From assembly GCF_003569045.1 (NCBI RefSeq), contig NZ_BFCB01000003.1, positions 1,302,001-1,366,000 on the forward strand: 64,000 nt of DNA, given 5' to 3'. Under the pieces are notes generated by a model that saw nothing but the letters and a program-made list of their open reading frames with translations, was not told where the DNA came from and ran no database searches. The stretch comes from Aggregatilinea lenta. GTDB lineage: Bacteria; Chloroflexota; Anaerolineae; Aggregatilineales; Aggregatilineaceae. Of this stretch, positions 36,478-44,369 are shown in pieces. The position numbers were made by a program, and so were the translations under genes. How positions within the stretch are numbered: the first letter of the stretch is position 1; each line of letters starts with the position of its first letter.

Positions 36478-37863
36478 CTAGTATTCCAGCTCGTCTTTCA
36501 GGCTTACCCACAGGTAGAGGCCCACGAACACGAGGCTGATGCTAAACAGCACGACCGCTATCGCGCCGCCGAAGCCCATACGGTAATTGTTGAACGCCTC
36601 GATATACATGTAATTTGCCAGCACCTGTGTGGCCTGGTGCCCGCGTGTCATGACCTGCACGAGGTCGAAGGAACGCAGGGAGTCGATCACAGAGATGATG
36701 AACACGATAGTCGTCACGGGCGCGAGCAGCGGGAAGATCACGTGGCGGAACAACTGCCAGCGGTTCGCGCCGTCGACCAATCCCGCGTCGAGCAGAGCGG
36801 GATCGAGGTTTTTCAGCCCGGCGAGGTAAAGCACCATCACGTAACCGGCCTGCCGCCATGTCGCAGCAGCGATGATGCAGTAAATCGCGAGGTTGCGGTC
36901 GGCCAGCCAGCCGGGGGGATTGTCGGTGATGCCGATGCCCGTCAATAGCGAGTTGATCAGCCCGTTGGCGGGGTGGTACACCCAGATCCACACCAGCGCG
37001 ATCACCGGCCACGACAGCACCAACGGCGAGTAGAAGCTGACCTTGTACCAGTTGCCGCCGCGCATATCGGTGTTGAAAATCATGGCGAGGCCGAGGCCCA
37101 ATGTGGTCGGGATCGTGATAAAGATCGCCAGCCAGCGCACGTTGTTGGACAGCGATTCGGTGAACGCGCTCTGCTTGAACAGCGTCTCGTAGTTCTTCAG
37201 GCCCACGTACACGGGCGTGGTCACGCCGTCCCAGTTGGTCAAGCTCAAATAAAACGTGTAGACCGTGGGGGCCAGCACCCAGACGATGTACAGCGCCAGC
37301 GGCCCGGCCAGGAACAGGTAAGGCACGGCCTTTTGCGAAACCGACGGCCTGCGCGATGACAGGCGCTCGCCCGCGCGTTGCCAGATGTAATTGGCCTGCG
37401 GGATGGTGAGAATCGCCTGCGCCGCGAGGCCGACCAGCGCGACAAACGTCACCTTGAAGCCGGTGCCCGTGTTGGCGCGAATATACTCGGCCACTTCGCC
37501 GCTGCGGATGAAATAGAGGTCTGCATAGTAGTACAGGCCGAGCGCGCTGCACAGCAAGATCAGGAGCGATGCGCGCGGCCCTTCGCGCCCGCCGAGCAAA
37601 TTCCACAATGCGAGGCCGCCCGCTGCCAGGGCTGCGACGGGAATTATCACAAGCTGGATCGTCCCGAAGTTTTTCAAGCTGCCCGCAACCAGCACATCCG
37701 ACATCAGCCGCGCGCCGTTGTATTTGGCTTCGGTCCACATCCACGGCAGGAAGATAAACGCGAACAGCACGATGACCGCGAGAATCAAAGCCAGGAAGCT
37801 GGCACTGGTGAAGTCGAGCGGCTCCTGCTGCCGGAGAGACCTATCTGCTGTTTTTACCGCCAT
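36478..37863 (-). CDS. CUT1 sugar ABC transporter permease (MalF-like), with extra N-terminal segments
   Basis: 461 residues from ATG 37863. The usual six-segment permease is in residues ~150-461 (VLAPTVYTFYLSLTNWDG, EAA loop DAGLVDGANRWQLFRHVIFP). Ahead of it are about 150 residues with three to four further hydrophobic stretches (FLALILAVIVLFAFIFLP, LVIIPVAALAAGGLALWNLL), similar to the extended N-terminus of E. coli MalF. It follows the binding-protein gene after a strong hairpin and precedes the MalG-like gene by 11 bp. Confidence 0.9.
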   Translation of the reverse strand: MAVKTADRSLRQQEPLDFTSASFLALILAVIVLFAFIFLPWMWTEAKYNGARLMSDVLVAGSLKNFGTIQLVIIPVAALAAGGLALWNLLGGREGPRASLLILLCSALGLYYYADLYFIRSGEVAEYIRANTGTGFKVTFVALVGLAAQAILTIPQANYIWQRAGERLSSRRPSVSQKAVPYLFLAGPLALYIVWVLAPTVYTFYLSLTNWDGVTTPVYVGLKNYETLFKQSAFTESLSNNVRWLAIFITIPTTLGLGLAMIFNTDMRGGNWYKVSFYSPLVLSWPVIALVWIWVYHPANGLINSLLTGIGITDNPPGWLADRNLAIYCIIAAATWRQAGYVMVLYLAGLKNLDPALLDAGLVDGANRWQLFRHVIFPLLAPVTTIVFIISVIDSLRSFDLVQVMTRGHQATQVLANYMYIEAFNNYRMGFGGAIAVVLFSISLVFVGLYLWVSLKDELEY

Positions 37864-37998
37864 TGTTCTCACGTCCTCGAATGAGTCTCGCCGCCTGCTG
37901 GAATCCGGCACGGGCGCGGAAAAACGTACAGCCTGCCGTTTGTGCCGGGTTGGGAAAGTGGGCTGGGGTGGAAAAGTGCCATCGGATCGCTGGAAACG

Positions 37999-38027
37999 AA
38001 CAGGGCGGGCAGTACGCCCGCCCTGTT
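37999..38027 (-). terminator. Strong hairpin between binding protein and permease genes
   Basis: AACAGGGCGGGC (37999-38010) pairs with GCCCGCCCTGTT (38016-38027), a 12-bp stem with a 5-nt loop, 24 bp after the binding-protein stop on the minus strand. The T-run is on the plus-strand side, so for this operon it is more likely a stabilising or attenuating structure. Confidence 0.6.
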
Positions 38028-38050
38028 TTTAGAACTGGTCAAGGACGATC

Positions 38051-39328
38051 TTACTCTTCGACACCCTCTTCAAGGATGCGCAGGCGTTCGGCTTCCAGGT
38101 CGGCCAGCACCTCATCGACGCTGGACGGATCGCTCCAGAAGCGCGAGAAGCCTTCCATGCCGACTTCCGCCATCGGCGGGGTGGTGTCGCGGTCGTAGAA
38201 CTGTGCGACGTAGTCCGCACCCTGGACCAGCTGGACGCCCTTCTGGACGCGGGCCGGAGCCGCGGAGACATCGACATCGGTGCGGGTGGGCAGGCGGCCC
38301 AGCTCGTCGAAGACCAACTGCTGGATTTCCTGCGAGGCGAGGTAGGCCAGGAACTGCTTGCCGCCGTCCAGGTTGCGGGCGTTCGCCGCGATGAAGTAAC
38401 CATCCGTGGGGGCATCTTCACCGACGGGGATTTCCGGATCGATGATCGGGAAGCGGAAGAAGTCGAGGTCGTCTTCCAGCTCGTCAGGATACGAGTCGTA
38501 GATGAAGCCGCCCATGAGGTACATCGCGGCTTCTTCCTGCACCATGAAGTCCACGGCTTCCTGCCATGCGTATGCCGCCGGATCTTCGATGAAGCAGTTG
38601 TGTTCGAAAAGCTGGTTCCAATAGGTGAAGACGTTCTTCACGCGCTCGTCGGTGTAGGACTCGTTCAGCAGCATCAGGTTGATGTGGAACTCCGGCCCGT
38701 TGACGCGCATGTCGAGATAGTCGAACCACGCGGCGGCGGTCCAGGGGTAGCGCGTGCCGATGGTGATCGGGGCGATGCCCGCTGCGTTCAGCGTATCGCA
38801 GGCGCCCAGAAATTCGTCCCAGGTCTCGGGCACTTTATCGACGCCAGCCTTCTCGAACAGCGAGGGACGATAGTAAACCGCCCACCAGTAGTACGAGGTC
38901 GGCACGAAGTACTGCTTGTCGTCCACGGTGGCGAGCGCCTGGAAGCCAGGGGCGAACGAGGTGTCGAAGCCGTTTTCCGCCCACATGTCGGAAACGTCCG
39001 CAATCAGACCCCGGTCGATGAAGAAGCGCGCGCGGTTGCCTGCGAACCACGTCAGCACATCGGGGGCCGGTTCGGCGGTCAGGTAGGCGCGCAGGGCCTG
39101 CTTGAAGTCTTCATGCGCGATGATCGAGTGCTCCACCGGCATCAGTGCGTTGGCGTCGTTCCACATCTTGACGACCATCTCGTCAACGCGCCGGGGTTCA
39201 GGATCACCATTATACGAATTGTAAGTGATGTACTCAGGACCTTGCGCGGTAACGGTCGGCTTGACTGTGGGAAGAGAAGCGGCAACGATGAGGAAAACAA
39301 TCAGGGCAAAAGCGAGCTTGGATTTCAT
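38051..39328 (-). CDS. CUT1 sugar ABC transporter substrate-binding protein
   Basis: 425 residues of the family 1 extracellular solute-binding type. The signal peptide is residues ~1-29 (KLAFALIVFLIVAASLPTV), without a lipobox cysteine. GAGGAGAATTTCT precedes the ATG. Lobe signatures include TAEPAPDVLTWFAGNRARFF, MVQEEAAMYLMGGF and LDGGKQFLAYLASQEIQQLV. It delivers an oligosaccharide to the two permeases downstream, and the GH2 enzyme then cleaves it. Expression is probably controlled by the divergent LacI gene through the palindrome at 39413. Confidence 0.92.
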   Translation of the reverse strand: MKSKLAFALIVFLIVAASLPTVKPTVTAQGPEYITYNSYNGDPEPRRVDEMVVKMWNDANALMPVEHSIIAHEDFKQALRAYLTAEPAPDVLTWFAGNRARFFIDRGLIADVSDMWAENGFDTSFAPGFQALATVDDKQYFVPTSYYWWAVYYRPSLFEKAGVDKVPETWDEFLGACDTLNAAGIAPITIGTRYPWTAAAWFDYLDMRVNGPEFHINLMLLNESYTDERVKNVFTYWNQLFEHNCFIEDPAAYAWQEAVDFMVQEEAAMYLMGGFIYDSYPDELEDDLDFFRFPIIDPEIPVGEDAPTDGYFIAANARNLDGGKQFLAYLASQEIQQLVFDELGRLPTRTDVDVSAAPARVQKGVQLVQGADYVAQFYDRDTTPPMAEVGMEGFSRFWSDPSSVDEVLADLEAERLRILEEGVEE

Positions 39329-39412
39329 AGAAATTCTCCTCGTAAAAAATAAACGGGCACAAAAAGCATCGCGGTGATGTGGAGATCGAAAATCGGGTCA
39401 GGTATAATTAAC

Positions 39413-39426
39413 CGTGAACGTTCACG
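39413..39426. promoter_or_regulatory. Palindromic LacI-type operator in the divergent promoter region
   Basis: CGTGAACGTTCACG is a perfect 14-bp palindrome 85 bp upstream of the binding-protein start. A TATAAT (39403-39408, plus strand) lies immediately to its left, which could be the -10 of the LacI gene. The sequence matches the general LacI/GalR operator style with a central CG. Confidence 0.75.
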
Positions 39427-39562
39427 TAGAATATCGCCGAATAGGGCCGCGAACGATCACATTTTAATCAGTATAGGCTGTTCCTGTTCTTTCTGTCAAT
39501 AGAATAGAGGAATGGCTGCTGCCTTGACCATGGGTAACTCCTGGCATAGAATGAGAATGTTC

Positions 39563-39576
39563 CGAGAACGTTCACG
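39563..39576. promoter_or_regulatory. Second, imperfect operator copy at the LacI gene start
   Basis: CGAGAACGTTCACG differs from the upstream palindrome at one base (13 of 14). It lies 150 bp away, just before the probable LacI start codon, so the repressor could loop the DNA and repress itself. Confidence 0.65.
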
Positions 39577-39592
39577 AGAATTGAGCAGACCA

Positions 39593-40627
39593 GTGACCAG
39601 ACGAGTAACGATCAAGGATGTAGCCGAACATGCTGGCACATCGTACCAAACCGTTTCGCGCGTACTGAACAACAAGGCGGATGTCGCGCCGGAGACGCGC
39701 ACGCGGGTGTTGGCCACGATCAAGATGCTGAACTATCGCCCCAGCATGGCCGCGCGCCTGCTGGGACAGGATCAGGATCGCACCTTCACTATTGCCAACA
39801 TCATCCCCTATTACGATGTTGACTTCGTGTTCGAGAACGATCACCTGATGCAGCAGCTGCACGGTATCGACCTCGAAGCGACGCTGCGCGGCTACAGCCT
39901 GCTGCTTTCCACGGCGCATTCGGGGGGCGATCCCATGTCGTCGTACGCGCGCCTGCTGGAACGTCAAATGGTGGACGGGATCATCTTTGAAAGCGGCCTG
40001 GGGGAAGATGGCGCACAGGAACTGGTGGCACGGGGATATAAGGTCGTGATTTCCGGTTATACGGCTGGCGCTATTCCATGCGTGCGATCCGACGACGAAA
40101 GCGGGACCTACGTGCTGACGCAGCATCTGCTGGCGCTGGGCCACCGGCACATCGGGGTGATCATGGGGCCGGAGAGCGCCATGCCGGTGCACGCGCGCTG
40201 GCGCGGTTACGAGCGGGCGATGCGCGATGCAGCGCTTGATCCCCGACATACGCCGCGCGCGGAAGGAAACTACACGTTCGACGGCGGGTATGATGCCGCA
40301 GCCCGGTTAATGCAGGCCCATGGTCAGCAGCTTACGGCGCTGCTGGCTTTCAATGACGCCATGGCAATCGGCGCGATGCGTTGGCTCCAGGAGCACGGTC
40401 ATGCGGTTCCCGGTGACGTGTCGGTTGCGGGCTTCGACGATATCCCGATCGCTCAGTTCCAGACGCCATCGCTGACGACAATCCGTCTGCAATCCGTTGA
40501 GGCGGGACGACGACTGGCCCAAACGCTGTTCGATATTCTCGACGGGCGTCCCCTGAGCACGACACACGCCGTGATCCCCACCGAACTCAAGGTGCGCGAC
40601 TCAACGACCGTACCGCGCCGCCCCTAG
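39593..40627 (+). CDS. LacI-family transcriptional regulator
   Basis: 344 residues if translation begins at GTG 39593, which puts the helix-turn-helix at the normal distance from the N-terminus (VTIKDVAEHAGTSYQTVSRV). TTG 39581 and ATGs from 39512 are alternative starts. The hinge (PSMAARLLGQ) and a complete sensor domain follow, with GYTAGAIPCVRSDDESG and the family end-block VSVAGFDDIPIAQFQTPSLT. It is divergent from the GH2/CUT1 operon and has two matching palindromes in and before its start. It is most likely the repressor of that operon and of itself. Confidence 0.9.
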   Translation: MTRRVTIKDVAEHAGTSYQTVSRVLNNKADVAPETRTRVLATIKMLNYRPSMAARLLGQDQDRTFTIANIIPYYDVDFVFENDHLMQQLHGIDLEATLRGYSLLLSTAHSGGDPMSSYARLLERQMVDGIIFESGLGEDGAQELVARGYKVVISGYTAGAIPCVRSDDESGTYVLTQHLLALGHRHIGVIMGPESAMPVHARWRGYERAMRDAALDPRHTPRAEGNYTFDGGYDAAARLMQAHGQQLTALLAFNDAMAIGAMRWLQEHGHAVPGDVSVAGFDDIPIAQFQTPSLTTIRLQSVEAGRRLAQTLFDILDGRPLSTTHAVIPTELKVRDSTTVPRRP

Positions 40628-40928
40628 CTCCTATGGTGCAAACTCTAGTCATCGGAGAATTGGGTGTCAGGAGGCCTCCCGATGGTAGTTACGGAGAAGC
40701 CCGCCGTGAGGTTGATCCACTTTGGTGGAGGGTAGAGTGTGGAAGACTCTCAGTGTGAATGGGCGGCTTCAAAATCAACCGGGGAGCAGTAGCCCACCGC
40801 TCCACTGTTTTCCCTCCACTAAATCGGTTCAAGCCCAGGTGCGACTTAAGAAGATTTCATAGATTTAGGGCATCCTGGATTACAATGGAATAAGTCTACC
40901 GTCGGAACAGTTAACCAGGGCATAATGG
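40628..40928. other. Intergenic region, no gene recognised
   Basis: 301 bp between two plus-strand genes. No coding motif seen. It presumably carries the LacI gene's terminator and the promoter of the receiver-kinase gene (AT-rich part 40850-40900), but I could not identify clear boxes. Confidence 0.4.
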
Positions 40929-42737
40929 GTGATTAAGATATTAGCGATCGAAGACGAACTGCCCCTCCTCAAGAATATTCTTGAGCTCCTCCAGCTTGAG
41001 AATTATGAGGCAATTGGCGCGTCGGATGGTACAACTGGCATTGAACTTGCTCGGCGCCATTTGCCCGATCTAATCATCTGCGACGTTCGCATGTCGGGAC
41101 TCGATGGATTTGAGGTGCTTCAGGAATTGCGCGGTGATTTGACAACAGCGATGATCCCGTTTGTCTTCCTGACAGGTGATTCTGAGCGGGATTCGGTGCG
41201 TAAAGGGATGGAACTAGGAGCCGACGACTATCTTACCAAGCCTTTTACCCAGGATGAACTTGATAGAGCGATCAGAAGCCAGCTTGACAAAAGGGCGGCC
41301 ATTGAAAATCAACGCCTGCGCCTACTGTCCCATCGGCTGATGGAAATGCATGAAACCGTGCGCCACCAGGTGGCACGGGAATTTGGGGATAACGTAAGCG
41401 AGAGCGTGGCTAGCCTGCATATCATCCTCGAAGCAATCAAAAAAACATCTACGAAAGTCGACCAATTCAGACTTGATCAAGCTCAGAATTTACTCACGCA
41501 ACTGTCAGTCCAGGTGCGTGATCTGGCATTCGATTTGCGGCCCGGTATATTGGATGACCTCGGGTTGCTCCCTGTGCTGTCTCGGTACTTCGAACGTTAC
41601 ACGGATCAAACGCAGATTGAAGTGGATTTTCGGCATTCAGGCATGGAACAACGATTCCAGCCCGATACAGAAATAACCGCGTTTCGAATCATTCAAGAGG
41701 CGCTAACCAATGTTGCGCATCATGCTTCGGTCCAGGTTGTAAGTGTTCGGACATGGGCCGAGCTGGACACATTGCGTATCCGCGTAGAAGACCAGGGGGA
41801 AGGTTTCGACCTGGAAACCGTTTTGGCCAGTGGTCACGCCAGTGGATTGATCGGTATGCACGGGCGAGCAACGTTACTGAGCGGGGAATTGAACATTGAA
41901 TCCAGACGCGGAATTGGGACGTGCGTGACGGCATCTCTGCCTGCGGTTTTGAGAAATACCGAAGTCGCTGAAGCTATTTTGCCTGATACCGACTCGTTGA
42001 TTGACAGTATCAGAATGTCCGGCAAGAAAGACGAACGACACGCTGCTGTGCAGCAGGCCGATACCCAGATGCCTGAAGCATCCATCCGTATTGTGCTGGC
42101 CGATAGCCATGACTTGAGCCGGCAAGGTATACGTAGCTTGCTGGAAAATGAACCCGGATTGTCTGTAGTTGGCGAGGCGGTGGACGTTGAACAGGCTAAT
42201 AATGCGGTGCAACGCCTCAAACCAGACGTGTTAATCATCGATTTTACGCTGCCAGGGTCTAGCGGCCTCGATGTGGCTCAGCATGTCACAGAGGTGTCAC
42301 CGCAAACGAAGGTCCTGATTCTCTCCGCCAATTCTGAAGAAGCCTATGTCTTGAAGGTGTTACGAAGCGGAGCAATGGGTTATGTGCAAAAACAATCTCG
42401 AGCCGAGGATCTGGTACAGGCAGTCTACGCCGTCGCAGAAGGGCAACGGTACGTCAGCCCGGCGCTGTCTGAGCCAGCGATTGATACATTCGTCGCCTTG
42501 CAGAAAAGAAGAGATCCAAACCTGAGCGCGTTCAATATGCTTACGTCCCGCGAGCGAGAGATCCTGCTTTTGGTAACCGACGGTTACACCAATCATGAGA
42601 TTGCTGAACAACTCTCGATCAGCGCGCGTACCGCCGAAACACATCGTTATAACATGATGCGAAAACTGGGTGTGCGCAATCTGGCCGATCTGATCCGTTA
42701 CGCGCTGCAATACGGCATTTTCCAGGCAGGACGATAG
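40929..42737 (+). CDS. Receiver - NarX-type kinase-like - receiver - LuxR fusion protein
   Basis: 602 residues from GTG 40929. REC1 (1-120) has D52 in IICDVRMSGLDG and LTKPF. A NarX-type dimerisation region (~130-175) follows, but the phospho-acceptor site that normally reads ARELHD is AREFGD here, so the histidine is replaced by glycine. The HATPase domain (~230-335) keeps the N-box FRIIQEALTNVAHHA and DQGEGFD. REC2 (~388-505) has the acceptor in IIDFTLPGSSG, and a LuxR helix-turn-helix ends the chain (LTSREREILLLVTDGYTNHE). It reads as a NarXL-like pathway packed into one protein with an extra input receiver. How REC2 is phosphorylated is unclear given the lost histidine. Confidence 0.9.
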   Translation: MIKILAIEDELPLLKNILELLQLENYEAIGASDGTTGIELARRHLPDLIICDVRMSGLDGFEVLQELRGDLTTAMIPFVFLTGDSERDSVRKGMELGADDYLTKPFTQDELDRAIRSQLDKRAAIENQRLRLLSHRLMEMHETVRHQVAREFGDNVSESVASLHIILEAIKKTSTKVDQFRLDQAQNLLTQLSVQVRDLAFDLRPGILDDLGLLPVLSRYFERYTDQTQIEVDFRHSGMEQRFQPDTEITAFRIIQEALTNVAHHASVQVVSVRTWAELDTLRIRVEDQGEGFDLETVLASGHASGLIGMHGRATLLSGELNIESRRGIGTCVTASLPAVLRNTEVAEAILPDTDSLIDSIRMSGKKDERHAAVQQADTQMPEASIRIVLADSHDLSRQGIRSLLENEPGLSVVGEAVDVEQANNAVQRLKPDVLIIDFTLPGSSGLDVAQHVTEVSPQTKVLILSANSEEAYVLKVLRSGAMGYVQKQSRAEDLVQAVYAVAEGQRYVSPALSEPAIDTFVALQKRRDPNLSAFNMLTSREREILLLVTDGYTNHEIAEQLSISARTAETHRYNMMRKLGVRNLADLIRYALQYGIFQAGR

Positions 42738-43190
42738 TGTCGTCCCGTAGTACGCGGTGCCCGTTGGGTTCTGTCCAGGGTCCCAAACCAGTCCAGCTTT
42801 CATTCAGGTGTTGCGGCTCGCCTGAACAGGGGCCGTATTCTAGTCGATATCCATCTCATCCCCGGTAATTGCGCCTCAGTTTCCTGTACTCCAATACCGA
42901 CATGCCGTATACCAGGCGGGACCTAACCTTGCTCTGATGTATGGAAACCTCTGTCCGTAACTGCTCCATGCCGTCAATTACCACTGATATGCGCGGTTAA
43001 GAATGTTCGTCGTGCCGTATGCCCCCGTCAATATGTTAAGAATGCGTGGATATACGTAGGGTTGCTTCACGGATTATTCATTCTTATACGGGGTTACCCG
43101 GATGCCGCACGGCGTTTGGCTGCATACAATACCTGATATGAATAACGTCACACATTCTTTTCAGACCGCTATACAACAAGGAGCGTAAAA
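42738..43190. other. Long leader/intergenic region before the dockerin genes
   Basis: 453 bp with no recognisable gene. A short hairpin GGACGA/TCGTCC (42730-42746) overlaps the previous stop codon. The AT-rich end (43060-43180) probably holds the promoter for the secreted dockerin protein, whose ribosome site AAGGAG lies at 43178-43183. Confidence 0.4.
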
Positions 43191-44252
43191 ATGTATCATA
43201 TGTCACGCAGACTCATTCTGTCCCTGATCGTGATTTCAACGATCGCCCTTTCCCTAGGTTCTATGCCCGCTGTTACGCATGCGGCTCCGGTCATAGGCTG
43301 CTACGTAGACGGGCCTGTGGCTGTCAACGAACAGGGTTCCATCGAAGTAACAGTCAAGTGCGATGGTATCGTAACGACTAACGATGTGTTTGGGTTCCAG
43401 TTCAGCACATCCCGCACCGGAGACTTTGACGCTGCTGTGGCACCCAGCGCGTATTTGCCAGGAACTTTCGCCGACCTAGCGACGGGCGTGGTAACCGAAG
43501 TGATTGCCACCAACAACACGCTGCCTGGACTGTATGTCGCGACCCGCAAAAACAATGAAGTGGTTACTGCCGAAAACTTCACGCTGGCCACGTTCACCCT
43601 GACCGCTGAAGACAATCTAACCGCAGATGGCTCGGTTGTCATCACGATGAGCGATCCCGATTTCATTTTGTCCGACGACCAGGGAGTAGCCCTGGCGGAC
43701 ATGCTGCGGGATGTCAATGACCTGACGGTCACCATCAACGACATTGACCTGGCCTGGCTTTCCGGCGACATGGAAGTTCGTAGTGATGTCATCGCGATCG
43801 CGAACATGGACGCCGTCGAACTCATCATCGGTGACGAGACGTATAGCGCGGCCAATGTGGCGACCTACACCAACACCTTCGCCATGAATGTGGCCCACCA
43901 ATACGGTGAGGTGGATTCCCCGGCTTCCGACGGCACACTGGCGGTTATCGTTTCGGCTGACATCTGGGGACATCTGGCCTGCTACGATGCCGCAGTTAAC
44001 CTGGGCGATACAGGCGGCGCAACCGATGTGGACACCCTGCTGGGAACTCTCGGCACGATCACACTGCTGTCCGGTGATGCGGACAACGACGATCTCATTG
44101 ACAATGACGACGCTGTCCTGATCGGCGCGAACCTCGGCACATCAGGAGCCTTAGAAGATGACGTTAATGGCGACGGGACGATCAACGTTCTGGACCTGGT
44201 CCACGTTGGCCGCAACTACACCAGCACGATGGGTTCCTGCGTAGGCAGCTAA
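43191..44252 (+). CDS. Secreted protein with cohesin-like domain and C-terminal dockerin
   Basis: 353 residues. Signal peptide 1-31 (LILSLIVISTIALSLGSMPAVTHA). The region ~35-190 has the beta-sandwich pattern of cohesins (GSIEVTVKCDGIVTTNDVFG, LATFTLTAEDNLTADGSVVI, ILSDDQGVAL). At the end is a type I-like dockerin with two calcium-loop repeats: DADNDDLIDNDDAVLIG and DVNGDGTINVLDLVHVGRNY. Dockerins bind cohesins on other proteins; a chain with both could link into larger assemblies. AAGGAGCGTAAAA precedes the ATG. The neighbouring dockerin protein at 44370 and the anchored cohesin protein at 46899 are likely partners. The cohesin-like assignment is weaker than the dockerin one. Confidence 0.82.
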   Translation: MYHMSRRLILSLIVISTIALSLGSMPAVTHAAPVIGCYVDGPVAVNEQGSIEVTVKCDGIVTTNDVFGFQFSTSRTGDFDAAVAPSAYLPGTFADLATGVVTEVIATNNTLPGLYVATRKNNEVVTAENFTLATFTLTAEDNLTADGSVVITMSDPDFILSDDQGVALADMLRDVNDLTVTINDIDLAWLSGDMEVRSDVIAIANMDAVELIIGDETYSAANVATYTNTFAMNVAHQYGEVDSPASDGTLAVIVSADIWGHLACYDAAVNLGDTGGATDVDTLLGTLGTITLLSGDADNDDLIDNDDAVLIGANLGTSGALEDDVNGDGTINVLDLVHVGRNYTSTMGSCVGS

Positions 44253-44262
44253 ACCCGACGTC

Positions 44263-44294
44263 TTCGGGGTGGGGTGCTCGCATCCCACCCCGAA
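44263..44294 (+). terminator. Rho-independent-type terminator
   Basis: TTCGGGGTGGGGTGC (44263-44277) pairs with GCATCCCACCCCGAA (44280-44294) with one G-U wobble, followed by CGCATTTT. It lies ten bases after the dockerin gene's stop codon. Confidence 0.7.
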
Positions 44295-44369
44295 CGCATT
44301 TTGGAAGAGTATTCCATTTCGTGATTCAATCATCAATCGCACCGTCTTCTGGTGAAGTGGGCAAATCTA

